DNA from: an uncultured Bacilli bacterium
GTDB taxonomy: Bacteria > Bacillota_I > Bacilli_A > RF39 > UBA660
Direction: 5' to 3'
Length of the DNA: 58,861 nucleotides
NCBI GenBank assembly: GCA_934096715.1
Contig: CAKOMQ010000007.1
Span: forward strand, 1 to 58,861
A model generated the notes under the pieces. The model saw nothing but the letters and a program-made list of their open reading frames with translations, was not told where the DNA came from and did not search any database. Numbering within the stretch: position 1 is the stretch's first letter; the number at the start of each line of letters is the position of its first letter. The translations under genes and the position numbers were made by a program. Shown piece by piece: positions 1 to 8,943 of this stretch.

Positions 1-77
1 CCTCCTTGCCGGGAATTGGCTCCTTTATTATATCAAAAAGCCGCACCCTAGTGGTGCGGTTCAAATTTCAATTTAGG
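1..77 (-). mobile_element. Right end of an IS30-family element (second copy, cut by window edge)
   Basis: Positions 1-77 match the sequence upstream of the transposase in the complete element at 29513-30592: the same CCGCACC/GGTGCGG hairpin with a run of A, and the same terminal inverted repeat ending in ATTTAGG. In the complete copy the transposase start codon lies 8 bases left of the base corresponding to position 1, so its gene should begin just outside the window. The element ends at 77 and abuts a perfect inverted repeat at 78-105. Confidence 0.85.
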
Positions 78-105
78 GAATATTTAATAAAATTCTTAAA
101 TATTC
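78..105 (-). terminator. Inverted repeat at the 3' end of the glycan operon, next to the IS end
   Basis: Perfect 10-bp arms (GAATATTTAA / TTAAATATTC) flank an 8-base spacer. The right arm covers the stop codon of the 96-1040 gene. It probably terminates the long minus-strand glycan operon, though any U tract would now lie within the IS. By analogy with the second IS copy it is also the likely insertion target. Confidence 0.6.
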
Positions 106-1040
106 TTTAGTCTTACATACATATTACAGTATATTTTAGTTAGTATCTTATTTGTTTTTACTAGTCTTTTTAAATAAGGAATTTTCTTTAAATAACTACT
201 ACTCTTCCATTTATTATCTAAATTATTTAAATAATTAAATGCTTCATTTATAAACTTATTTCTACTACTTTTATTATGAATATATCGCTGTTGAATAGTA
301 TAATCAGTAATTATCATAACTACTAGATTAGTTACTACTTCCTTATCTATATCATTTAATTCTTCTACTATAATATCTACTATTTTAAATATATCAAACA
401 TTTTATTATCTCTTATAGTAGTTTGACTATTTTCATGAATAACATAATATGTTAAACATTCATTTAATTTAGAAATATTCTTAGCATATTTTAAAGATTT
501 TATAACAAATGGAACATCTTCATACTTTAAATTTTCTTCAAATCTAATATTATTATCTTTAATCAATTTAGAAGAATATAGTTTATTACAAGGTCCTAAA
601 TTAATATTATTTAATATTCTTGGATTTTCTATAATATTAGTATCATCAAAGTTAGAAAATCTTATTTCTTTAATATACCCCCTATCTTCAAAATAATCAC
701 ATACTACAATATCACTTTTACTTTTAATAGCATGATTATATAAGTGTTCACAAAATGATACAGAAATATAGTCATCAGAATCAACAAACGCTATAAAATC
801 TCCGGTTGATTCATTTATACCTAAGTTTCTTGTTTTTCCTATTCCTTCATTTTCTTTATTTATATATTTAATTCTTTTGTCTTTAAATGACCTTACTATA
901 TTATCTGAATCATCATTTGATCCATCATTAATTAAAATAATTTCAATATCTTCAAGTGTTTGATTAATTATTGAATTAATACATCTTTTTAAATATTTAT
1001 CTGTATTATATATTGGCACTATTAATGATACTTTAGGCAT
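96..1040 (-). CDS. Family 2 glycosyltransferase (GT-A fold)
   Basis: A 314-residue enzyme predicted to transfer a sugar from a nucleotide donor during surface-polysaccharide assembly on the cytoplasmic membrane face. The N-terminus (SLIVPIYNTDKYL) and the DGS motif near residue 40 are the GT2 nucleotide-binding start. FVDSDDYIS near residue 90 holds the DxD-type metal/UDP site. The C-terminal third is basic, as in membrane-associated EpsJ/CpsI-like enzymes, with no obvious transmembrane helix. It is the last gene of the 18-kb glycan operon, and its start overlaps the previous stop by one base (TAATG), indicating translational coupling. Donor and acceptor cannot be read from sequence. Confidence 0.9.
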   Translation of the reverse strand: MPKVSLIVPIYNTDKYLKRCINSIINQTLEDIEIILINDGSNDDSDNIVRSFKDKRIKYINKENEGIGKTRNLGINESTGDFIAFVDSDDYISVSFCEHLYNHAIKSKSDIVVCDYFEDRGYIKEIRFSNFDDTNIIENPRILNNINLGPCNKLYSSKLIKDNNIRFEENLKYEDVPFVIKSLKYAKNISKLNECLTYYVIHENSQTTIRDNKMFDIFKIVDIIVEELNDIDKEVVTNLVVMIITDYTIQQRYIHNKSSRNKFINEAFNYLNNLDNKWKSSSYLKKIPYLKRLVKTNKILTKIYCNMYVRLKNI

Positions 1041-1999
1041 TATTTCACCACCTTGTTATAAAAGAAATATGGATTAACTTTTATTAAAATATTTCTAAAT
1101 ATATTATAAACATTTTTAATTGGATTTTTAGAAACTAATTTAAATATTTTAATATGATCAAAGCATCTTTTCTCTTTTAATATTTTTTTATAATACTTAT
1201 AATCTTCTTTTTTAAGTGTTGTTATATAATAAATCATTGAATTATTTAAAAATGATATAATTGAACTAGTATTATCTAAATCTTTAATATTATTTTTAAT
1301 ATTATCAGACTGTAATAATAAATCATTCATTTTCTTTATCTTTTTATCATAATTATTATTATTCATTAAACTATTTTCTCTTGTAACATAGTTATAGCCA
1401 ACATAAGAAAGACTTTTTACACTAGTAGAAAGTGCTAAAATGTATGGTATTAACCCATAGTCTTCAGCTATACAATTTTCAGTATATTTAAAATTATAAT
1501 CTTTCCAAAAACTAGTTTTATATGCATAGCACCATGCATTCTCAATAAAATGATATTTACATATTTTTTTAAATGCTTCCATACCTACTAAATTAGAAAA
1601 ACCTTCTTCATTATATTTAATCACTTCTTTACCGTTTATAACATTCGCTTGAAATCTAACAACATCTGGAAAATCTAATAAAGAATTATTTAATACTTCT
1701 AACAAATCAAAATTAATATAATCATCAGAATCTAAAAATAATATATAATCACCTGTAACATATTCAATGCCAATATTACGCGCTTTAGAAAGACCTGTAT
1801 GTTCTTCATAAATTTTTTTAAAGTGAGAATACTTACTTACATATTCATCTACAATATTCTCACTTTTATCAGTACATTTATCACATACTATGATTACTTC
1901 ATAATTAGAATAATTTTGATTTAATATAGAATCAAAGCATTTATTTAGATACTCTTCTACATTATAAACTGGAACTATAATACTAAATTTATTCTTCAT
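1040..1999 (-). CDS. Family 2 glycosyltransferase
   Basis: A 319-residue GT2 enzyme and paralogue of the next gene. FSIIVPVYNVEEYLNKC starts the Rossmann-like GT-A domain, and FLDSDDYINFDLL near residue 90 is the DxD-type site. The C-terminal part is lysine-rich without clear membrane helices. The first 11 bases overlap the end of the large fusion gene upstream and the last base overlaps the next start, so it is tightly coupled within the operon. The sugar is unknown; two adjacent GT2 enzymes suggest successive steps in one repeat unit. Confidence 0.9.
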   Translation of the reverse strand: MKNKFSIIVPVYNVEEYLNKCFDSILNQNYSNYEVIIVCDKCTDKSENIVDEYVSKYSHFKKIYEEHTGLSKARNIGIEYVTGDYILFLDSDDYINFDLLEVLNNSLLDFPDVVRFQANVINGKEVIKYNEEGFSNLVGMEAFKKICKYHFIENAWCYAYKTSFWKDYNFKYTENCIAEDYGLIPYILALSTSVKSLSYVGYNYVTRENSLMNNNNYDKKIKKMNDLLLQSDNIKNNIKDLDNTSSIISFLNNSMIYYITTLKKEDYKYYKKILKEKRCFDHIKIFKLVSKNPIKNVYNIFRNILIKVNPYFFYNKVVK

Positions 2000-4900
2000 T
2001 TTTATCTCTTATTACATTAATCATTTCATTAAAATATTCTTTATAATCATTTTTATAATTAGATATATCCATATTCATAAATTTTTCAATTGCATTATCT
2101 AATTCATTAATATCTTTGTCAATAAACGAAATCATTTCATTATCTTTAAGCATATCATAATTTTCTTTTATTTTAAAATTATAAGAACTTAATGCAATAC
2201 ACGGAGTATTTGTTATTAATGCAAAAATTAAACCATGTAATCTATCAGTTATAATCAATTTATGCTTAGCAAAGTTTTCTAATTGATTATATACCTCCCT
2301 ACTTAAATTTAATTTATTAATACTATCTTTTGATGTATTAGTTGTAAATGAATAATTACTATCATGTTTTTTAATTACACCTAATAGTTCATTATATGTA
2401 TCCATATTAAATGCACTTTCATCATCAAGATCTCTAATACAACATAGAATACCATTTCTTTCAAAATTATAATTCATATTCAAATAAAGAGCACTATCAA
2501 TTGCAAGGTAATTTTTAGAATTAGGAAAATATTTATTAGCATTCTCTAAACTAATCTTGCCACGAGCGAATATTGTTAAATGTTTATGTTGATTATATAT
2601 TTTAATTGATTTTTCTAATTCATCACTTCCACTATCATCAAAATAAATTGTTTGTGGTAAAATATAAACTCTATTATTAGGGAATTTTTCTATTACTGTT
2701 CTTCTTACATTTTCTTCACTAGGATACCTATTACCTAAGTTTCCACCACCCTGAAGTAATATAACATCATCATTATTTATTATTTTTTGTAAGTAAGATA
2801 GTCTACTTGAAAAATCATAAGTAGATACTTCAATAAAATGATACTCATTAAAGTTTTCTCTAATAAATTCACGTATTCCCATAGTTATAGCAGCATCTCC
2901 TAAGTTGCCATGCTCACTTGATCCGATTAAAACAATTTTATTCTTAAAATATAAATTATTTATTCTTTCATCAAACAATAAATCGATTTTTTTGTTTGTA
3001 TCATATAACTCATCATGAAGTGATAGAGCTAATTTATTAGCTTTATTTATAATATTCTCTTCAATTTGTTTTAAATTATTATTTTGATAGTTTATATTAT
3101 CACAAGCAGCTTCAGCAGATATATTATAAAATACTCTTCTTATTGGTTTATAAAATGGCCTTAAAACTTTCTTTATAGCTCGTTTAACAAATCTTCTACT
3201 AATATTTTGACTTTTAAATAAATCTTTACTATCAAAGTCAATATTATAAGATTTACTCATTACCAAATTATTTAAATTACCAGTTTTAGCTTCGTTCAAT
3301 CTGTAAGAAAATACTGTCTCTAAGGCATTTTGATCATATATTTTATATTTAATATTATTTTCAAGTGCTTGACTATATATCTCATTTAATCGGTTGTATT
3401 TTTCTTCATCAACCATTCCTTGCCATGGAGATATATAGACAAGCTCTTCATCTGTTAAGCTGATGTCAAGTTTAGCAAAATTCTTTCTTACTAAATCACG
3501 CATCATCTCTACAGTTTTAATATTTTGACCTGCTTGACCATTATACCATCTATGATAATATAAAACTTCTTTTATAACATCCATTTTCATTCCACAATCA
3601 AAGCATCTTAACCAAAGTTCCCAGTCTTCAACATGACTTCTTGTCTCATCATAGAATAAATTATTATCAACCATAAAATCTTTTCTAAACATAATAGTAG
3701 GATGATCAAATGGACAAGAAAATATACTCCAAGCACGACACATTTCTCCAGATAAAGTAATTCTAGATTCATTTAAATCGCCAAAATATTCAAAATAAGA
3801 TGACACCAAATCTATATCTTTATGCTCATCTAAATATTTTACTTGTTTATATAATCTAGTAAAATTAATTCGATCATCATCATCTATTCTGGCAATATAT
3901 CTACCTTTACTAGCTTTTATACCAATATTTAAACTTTTAGCAATTCCACCTTTTTCTTGATTATGAATAATAACAAGTCTTGGATCATCATATTTTTTAA
4001 ATAAATTATTTAATTCTTCAGATATTTCTCCATCTATCACAAGTACAATTTCAAAATTATCATATTGAAAATTATGCTCTTGAACTTGTTTAACTAATAA
4101 ATCATTTAAAACCAAATCAAAATAATGAACATTGGTATGATATGAAGGAATAACTACAGAAACATCAGGCTTAATTTCACCAAAGCAATCACTTCCACCT
4201 AACTCCAGCCACTTTTCATAATACTTTCTCCATGCAGGATATTTATTATATAAATACCAGCTTTTCCAAAACTTTCTAACTCCCCAAGAATGAATAACTT
4301 TAGCGTTTGTTGGATCTTTCTTATAAGAAGGATAAAAACAATATGCTCCATTTTCACCAAGTGATGTTACATTAATATTAAATTCTTGAATAAGTAAATT
4401 AAGAACACCTTGATCAGGTAAAATTAAATTACTAGAAAGTTCAATAGTTTTATCAAAACACCATTTTGTCATTACTTCATAATTTTTTAATTTATTAGAT
4501 ACAGTAAATAAACCAGAACTCATATTATATCTATTCATATCATATCCACTAACAGGATTATAGAAACTTGTTTGTACAGTATCTGTTATTAAATACGATT
4601 TATTAACGGGATCTTCAAAATTTGCACTCATTCCTGTTTTATTTGCTTTAGTTATAATACTACTAATATCACCATTAATTAAGACATCTGTATCAATCCA
4701 TGTAACAGTTTTATATTCATTTAATAAATCAAACATATAATATCTTGAAAACATTAATGGTGAAAACTTTTTAAAAGCAGAAATATTCGCTACATTAGTT
4801 GGAAAATTGTAATTAAACTTTTCAAATCGACAAGGCAAAATATTTTCTAAAATTTCTTTATCCTTATCAGTTATATCATCATAATAAATAATAGCTTCAT

Positions 4901-5000
4901 CAAATAAATTAGGATTAGTATCCTTTATTTGTAAAAGTAAGTGTCCAACTAATGGTATTCTAGTATCCGCTATCATTATTGCATTTTTTATTTTATCCAT
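1989..5000 (-). CDS. Three-domain fusion: GT8 glycosyltransferase, GT2 glycosyltransferase, polysaccharide pyruvyl transferase
   Basis: A 1003-residue protein with three catalytic modules. Residues about 1-270 resemble GT8 enzymes, with WIDTDVLINGD as the DxD site and HSWGVRKFW near the end. Residues about 280-520 are a GT2 domain, with SVVIPSYHT and ARIDDDDR. Residues about 690-1003 match polysaccharide pyruvyl transferases (CsaB/EpsI type): SSEHGNLGDAAI, a GGGNLG loop and the RLHG motif near the C-terminus. A lysine/arginine-rich linker sits near 615-650. The expected outcome is addition of two sugars plus a pyruvate ketal, giving an acidic glycan. The start has a good GGAG site. These activities are usually separate proteins. 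Confidence 0.85.
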   Translation of the reverse strand: MDKIKNAIMIADTRIPLVGHLLLQIKDTNPNLFDEAIIYYDDITDKDKEILENILPCRFEKFNYNFPTNVANISAFKKFSPLMFSRYYMFDLLNEYKTVTWIDTDVLINGDISSIITKANKTGMSANFEDPVNKSYLITDTVQTSFYNPVSGYDMNRYNMSSGLFTVSNKLKNYEVMTKWCFDKTIELSSNLILPDQGVLNLLIQEFNINVTSLGENGAYCFYPSYKKDPTNAKVIHSWGVRKFWKSWYLYNKYPAWRKYYEKWLELGGSDCFGEIKPDVSVVIPSYHTNVHYFDLVLNDLLVKQVQEHNFQYDNFEIVLVIDGEISEELNNLFKKYDDPRLVIIHNQEKGGIAKSLNIGIKASKGRYIARIDDDDRINFTRLYKQVKYLDEHKDIDLVSSYFEYFGDLNESRITLSGEMCRAWSIFSCPFDHPTIMFRKDFMVDNNLFYDETRSHVEDWELWLRCFDCGMKMDVIKEVLYYHRWYNGQAGQNIKTVEMMRDLVRKNFAKLDISLTDEELVYISPWQGMVDEEKYNRLNEIYSQALENNIKYKIYDQNALETVFSYRLNEAKTGNLNNLVMSKSYNIDFDSKDLFKSQNISRRFVKRAIKKVLRPFYKPIRRVFYNISAEAACDNINYQNNNLKQIEENIINKANKLALSLHDELYDTNKKIDLLFDERINNLYFKNKIVLIGSSEHGNLGDAAITMGIREFIRENFNEYHFIEVSTYDFSSRLSYLQKIINNDDVILLQGGGNLGNRYPSEENVRRTVIEKFPNNRVYILPQTIYFDDSGSDELEKSIKIYNQHKHLTIFARGKISLENANKYFPNSKNYLAIDSALYLNMNYNFERNGILCCIRDLDDESAFNMDTYNELLGVIKKHDSNYSFTTNTSKDSINKLNLSREVYNQLENFAKHKLIITDRLHGLIFALITNTPCIALSSYNFKIKENYDMLKDNEMISFIDKDINELDNAIEKFMNMDISNYKNDYKEYFNEMINVIRDKNEE

Positions 5001-5013
5001 TTCTTATTCTCCT

Positions 5014-6447
5014 TTATAATTCAGTAATTAAAACCATCTTCTTTGCTATTTTACATGGTACTTGCTTTTTAAGCTTTTCAAAATTTAAAATATCAGTTAC
5101 TATTATTATATCAGTTTTTGGTAATTTATCATAATGATTTAAAACTGGTATTTCATTTTTTCTTAAGATCTTTTTTAATCTATACTTGTTTAAATGAATA
5201 AAAGTACTTTTTGAATTCTTATTATTTTCTTCATAATTAAGCGATAATATATACTTAACTTTTTTACTATCTAAAAGTTTAATAAGTGAATCAGAATATT
5301 TATCGAAAGATAATACTCCAACAGACCTAATATTTTTTTCTGATAGAATTTTATTTAATGAAGTTGCTACTTTTTCTTTCTCATCATTATTAAGTGGACT
5401 ATTTAAATTAATTGATTGATACCAATCAATAATATTTTTCTTATCATCATTTAATTCATCATTAGACTCTACTAATTTTGAATGCATAAAGTGTTTCATG
5501 TTTTCTTGTAGCCATTCACCATTTTTTGTAACTCTATTTCTAACTTCATCATAATGTGGTGTATCAAGTTCAGGTATAGCACCAAGTGTTAATAAAACAT
5601 ATGCTGCATAACAGTGTTCCCATGGACATTTATGCCCTATTTCACACCAATGAATTGGAGTTTCTATATCTTCAAAAACATTTTGAAATATCGGACCACC
5701 ACCAAAGCATGGCGCTAGATTACCATTTTGCAAGTAAAGAGTTGCTACCCATTTACCAGCATAACAAAATTCACATCTTTTCTTATCCCATTCTCTATCT
5801 TGAAATGTTATAAGTGGCGTATCAATTTTTGACCAACTTTTCATATGTTCTTCGTTTGGAAGTTTTGTTAGCTTTTTAAATGCATGATTATTATCTCTAG
5901 ACTCAATTATATGTGGATCTGCTCCTAGTGCATCATTACAGTATTTTTTTAATTCATCAATATAAGGTATACTTTCATCATTCGCAGTTAACTCTACTGA
6001 AAAAGATATATTAGCATCTCTAACCATTTTAATGTTGTCAAAGAATTTCTCAATTAAGTTTAATCTTTTAAGTTCTAAGAATTGATAAGAAAACTTAAAA
6101 AATAAATTCTTTTTTTGTGATTCATCCATTTCACAAAATTTCTTTATTTTATCTGTTAATATCCCATTAGTTACAATGGTAACATAATGTCCATTATTAA
6201 TAAGTCCTTTCGATAAATCAAATAAGTAAGGTGCCATTAATGTTTCACCAACAGCACACAAATTCATCATACAAGCCCCACCTAATCTATCTTTAGTTAA
6301 AGCACTTACCATATGATCTACAGAATATTCCAGTTTCGGAATATTCTTATCAAAAGAATTTGTTTGACCTATATAACAATAGTGACATTTAAGATTACAC
6401 ATTGTTACAGGAACAACACAATTTACAATTTTCTTTATTTTATCCAT
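5014..6447 (-). CDS. Radical SAM protein with C-terminal cysteine cluster (SPASM-like)
   Basis: A 477-residue protein. C17, C21 and C24 form the CxxxCxxC motif (CNLKCHYC) that ligates the radical SAM [4Fe-4S] cluster. Further cysteines at about 225-275 (CEFCYAGKW, CFGGG, CPWEHC) suggest SPASM/twitch-type auxiliary cluster binding. The last 120 residues have alternating hydrophobic strands suggestive of a nucleotide-binding fold. It lies between glycosyltransferases with 2-13-base gaps, so it probably modifies a sugar, lipid carrier or peptide of the same pathway. The substrate is unknown. Related proteins occur in Gram-positive polysaccharide clusters, but I cannot name the subfamily. Confidence 0.85.
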   Translation of the reverse strand: MDKIKKIVNCVVPVTMCNLKCHYCYIGQTNSFDKNIPKLEYSVDHMVSALTKDRLGGACMMNLCAVGETLMAPYLFDLSKGLINNGHYVTIVTNGILTDKIKKFCEMDESQKKNLFFKFSYQFLELKRLNLIEKFFDNIKMVRDANISFSVELTANDESIPYIDELKKYCNDALGADPHIIESRDNNHAFKKLTKLPNEEHMKSWSKIDTPLITFQDREWDKKRCEFCYAGKWVATLYLQNGNLAPCFGGGPIFQNVFEDIETPIHWCEIGHKCPWEHCYAAYVLLTLGAIPELDTPHYDEVRNRVTKNGEWLQENMKHFMHSKLVESNDELNDDKKNIIDWYQSINLNSPLNNDEKEKVATSLNKILSEKNIRSVGVLSFDKYSDSLIKLLDSKKVKYILSLNYEENNKNSKSTFIHLNKYRLKKILRKNEIPVLNHYDKLPKTDIIIVTDILNFEKLKKQVPCKIAKKMVLITEL

Positions 6448-6449
6448 AG

Positions 6450-7400
6450 TTAATTCCCTTCATTACCATTTATTTCTTCATCTATAATGTATATAGCGCG
6501 CTTCTTAGTTTCCATATAAGTTCTTCCTAAATATTCGCCTATTATTCCTAAAAAAATCATTTGTAAACTTCCAAAAAATAATATTAAACACACAATCGTT
6601 GCATATCCACTTATACTTATTCCAACAAACAATTTTTGAATTAAAATAATAATTAGATACAGAACTGACATAATAAAACTAACAATTCCTACAAATGTAG
6701 CAATTTTTAAAGGCCTTATAGAAAAACCTACTATTCCATCAACTGCATATCTAAATAATGAAAATAACGACCAAGTAGTTTTACCATACTTTCTATTTTC
6801 AACCTCGTAAGGCATATAATATGTTTTATAGCCTATCCAAGAAAAAAATCCTTTAGAAAATCTGTAGTACTCTTTTAATTCCAATAAAGAATTTAAAACT
6901 TTACGATTAAACAATCTAAAATCAGATGCATTTTTATAAAATTTCACATCACTTATGCTATTAATAAATTTATAGAATATCTTTTTTAATATTGACTTTA
7001 TAAATCCTTCTTTTCTTTTTTCTTGATAACAACAAACAGAGTCATATTCAGTATTATTTAAAATATAGTTATACATTTCTACTACATACTTTGGATTTTG
7101 CTGTAAATCAGCATCTATAATACATGTATATTTCCCACTCGACTTTTTTAAACCTGCATATATAGCTGATTCTTTACCAAAATTCCTTGAAAAACTAATT
7201 CCAACTATATTTTTATTCTCACTTGCAAGATTTCTTATTTCGTTAAAAGTCTCATCCCTACTACCATCATTTATAAAAATATATTGAACATTTAATTTCT
7301 TTTTATTAAAAATACAAGAACATTCTTTATAAAACAAACTAACATTTTTTTCTTCATTATAACATGGTATAACTAAAGAGATATCATAACCTTCATTCAT
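6450..7400 (-). CDS. Polyprenyl-phosphate glycosyltransferase (GtrB/DPM1-like) with two C-terminal TM helices
   Basis: A 316-residue GT2 enzyme of the dolichol/undecaprenyl-phosphate sugar synthase type: SLVIPCYNEEKNV at the start, FINDGSRDET, SRNFGKESAIYAG, and DADLQQNP as the metal site. Two hydrophobic helices at about 230-300 anchor it. It should load a sugar on undecaprenyl phosphate for transfer outside the membrane by a GT-C enzyme. Two GT-C-like genes and a GtrA-like flippase gene lie directly upstream, so the set forms a coherent glycan side-branching module. Confidence 0.9.
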   Translation of the reverse strand: MNEGYDISLVIPCYNEEKNVSLFYKECSCIFNKKKLNVQYIFINDGSRDETFNEIRNLASENKNIVGISFSRNFGKESAIYAGLKKSSGKYTCIIDADLQQNPKYVVEMYNYILNNTEYDSVCCYQEKRKEGFIKSILKKIFYKFINSISDVKFYKNASDFRLFNRKVLNSLLELKEYYRFSKGFFSWIGYKTYYMPYEVENRKYGKTTWSLFSLFRYAVDGIVGFSIRPLKIATFVGIVSFIMSVLYLIIILIQKLFVGISISGYATIVCLILFFGSLQMIFLGIIGEYLGRTYMETKKRAIYIIDEEINGNEGN

Positions 7401-7403
7401 TTA

Positions 7404-8939
7404 TTATTCCCCCTTAAATACATCCCAATAACTATCTAACCAAGAAAATGTTATTTCTACATCTTTATCTTTTATAACTTTTTGAGTAAATAGTACATTC
7501 TTATATGCCATATTATGAAAATCCATATATGGATTATAATTCCAAACATATCTAATAGGACATGCCACTATTACTATATCCCTATTACCATCATTGTATT
7601 GTTTAGCAATATTATTATATCTAACGATATCAAAATGCATTATAACTGCAAACACAAATATTAAATATGTAATCATAAAATAATATCCTATATTAACTAT
7701 AACCTTTAAATCTAATCCATTATATTTTTCATTATTCAATATTTCAAATATTAATTTTATCGCAAGTGCAGATAAAACTATATTTGTAAAATATGTTGTT
7801 CTAAATCCCCAAGTTGGACTTAATAACATTACCATATTAGGAATAAGACCAATCAATAAACATACCAAGTAATAATATTTATCCTTATTATTTTTTAAAA
7901 TATAAAGAATTGAAACAATGAATAAAACTGAAATAACTGTCCAATAACCATAAACAAATGGACTTCTTAATAATGTTTCAGATTTCCAATAAAAATCTAA
8001 TGATGCAGTATAATTAACAAATGGATTATATATATCATAATGATATATTAATGAATAAATTGGAATAATCCAGATAAGTAATAATAATATATATTTTAGT
8101 ATACAATTTTTCTTAATAAACTTATATATCATATAACTAACAGATATAACCATTAAAATTGCTAGTATTGGATTAGCTGCATAAATATAATCTAAAAAGT
8201 TATCATAATTTTCAAATACTTTACCAAATAAACTTAAATTTTCAAAACCAGGAGTATTAGATAATCTATTTGCGTTACCTGGAGCAAAATACGCTAGTAA
8301 CACAGATATAATAGAAAATACTAAACATATAATGTTCATAATATTAATTTTTTTAGTATCTAAATATTTCTTAACTATAAGGAACATATTTATAGCAACT
8401 AATGCAGGACCACAATGATCTATAAATAAAGCACATATTAAGTTAGCTATCAATAATATAGGTACATTTTTTACTGTAAATTTATCCATAACTTTATATG
8501 TATAAGCAAAATATGTAAGTATAATGGCTACAGGAAATAAATAAGTAATACTTCCTGTAATCCAAGAATATACTTGTCCAAACATTGAACAAGGTATTAA
8601 TATAAGAACTAGTAGTAATGCTTTAAATTCATTATTTTTCTTAAGATCAAATATTTTAGATAATGACCAATATATAGATGTAAAAGCAACAGCATTTAAT
8701 ACATTCCATATAACTTTATAATAACATAAAATATTAATTAAAACTCTACTTACAAATCTGCTTTCATATGTCATATAAGATTTTATAGCATTAACAATAG
8801 CAAATTTCATTGAAGTATTTGGATTATAATTAGGCCAATCATCACCATTTAATGGTGCCAAAGAACAGATTATCAGCATGAATAAAAACGCTATAAGATA
8901 ATATCTGTTTTTAATTATAAATTCTTTTACTTTTTTCAT
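7404..8939 (-). CDS. Polytopic membrane protein, putative GT-C glycosyltransferase (DUF6056/GtrII-like)
   Basis: A 511-residue protein with about 11-12 predicted membrane segments. An acidic LNGDDWPNY motif follows the first helix, where GT-C enzymes carry their catalytic Asp in the first external loop. I recognise the general pattern of DUF6056/glucosyl-transferase-like proteins rather than a specific enzyme. The final 90 residues appear extracytoplasmic. Four bases separate it from the polyprenyl-phosphate GT, which would supply its lipid-linked sugar. A polymerase-like role is possible but less favoured. Confidence 0.6.
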   Translation of the reverse strand: MKKVKEFIIKNRYYLIAFLFMLIICSLAPLNGDDWPNYNPNTSMKFAIVNAIKSYMTYESRFVSRVLINILCYYKVIWNVLNAVAFTSIYWSLSKIFDLKKNNEFKALLLVLILIPCSMFGQVYSWITGSITYLFPVAIILTYFAYTYKVMDKFTVKNVPILLIANLICALFIDHCGPALVAINMFLIVKKYLDTKKINIMNIICLVFSIISVLLAYFAPGNANRLSNTPGFENLSLFGKVFENYDNFLDYIYAANPILAILMVISVSYMIYKFIKKNCILKYILLLLIWIIPIYSLIYHYDIYNPFVNYTASLDFYWKSETLLRSPFVYGYWTVISVLFIVSILYILKNNKDKYYYLVCLLIGLIPNMVMLLSPTWGFRTTYFTNIVLSALAIKLIFEILNNEKYNGLDLKVIVNIGYYFMITYLIFVFAVIMHFDIVRYNNIAKQYNDGNRDIVIVACPIRYVWNYNPYMDFHNMAYKNVLFTQKVIKDKDVEITFSWLDSYWDVFKGE

Positions 8940-8943
8940 ATAT

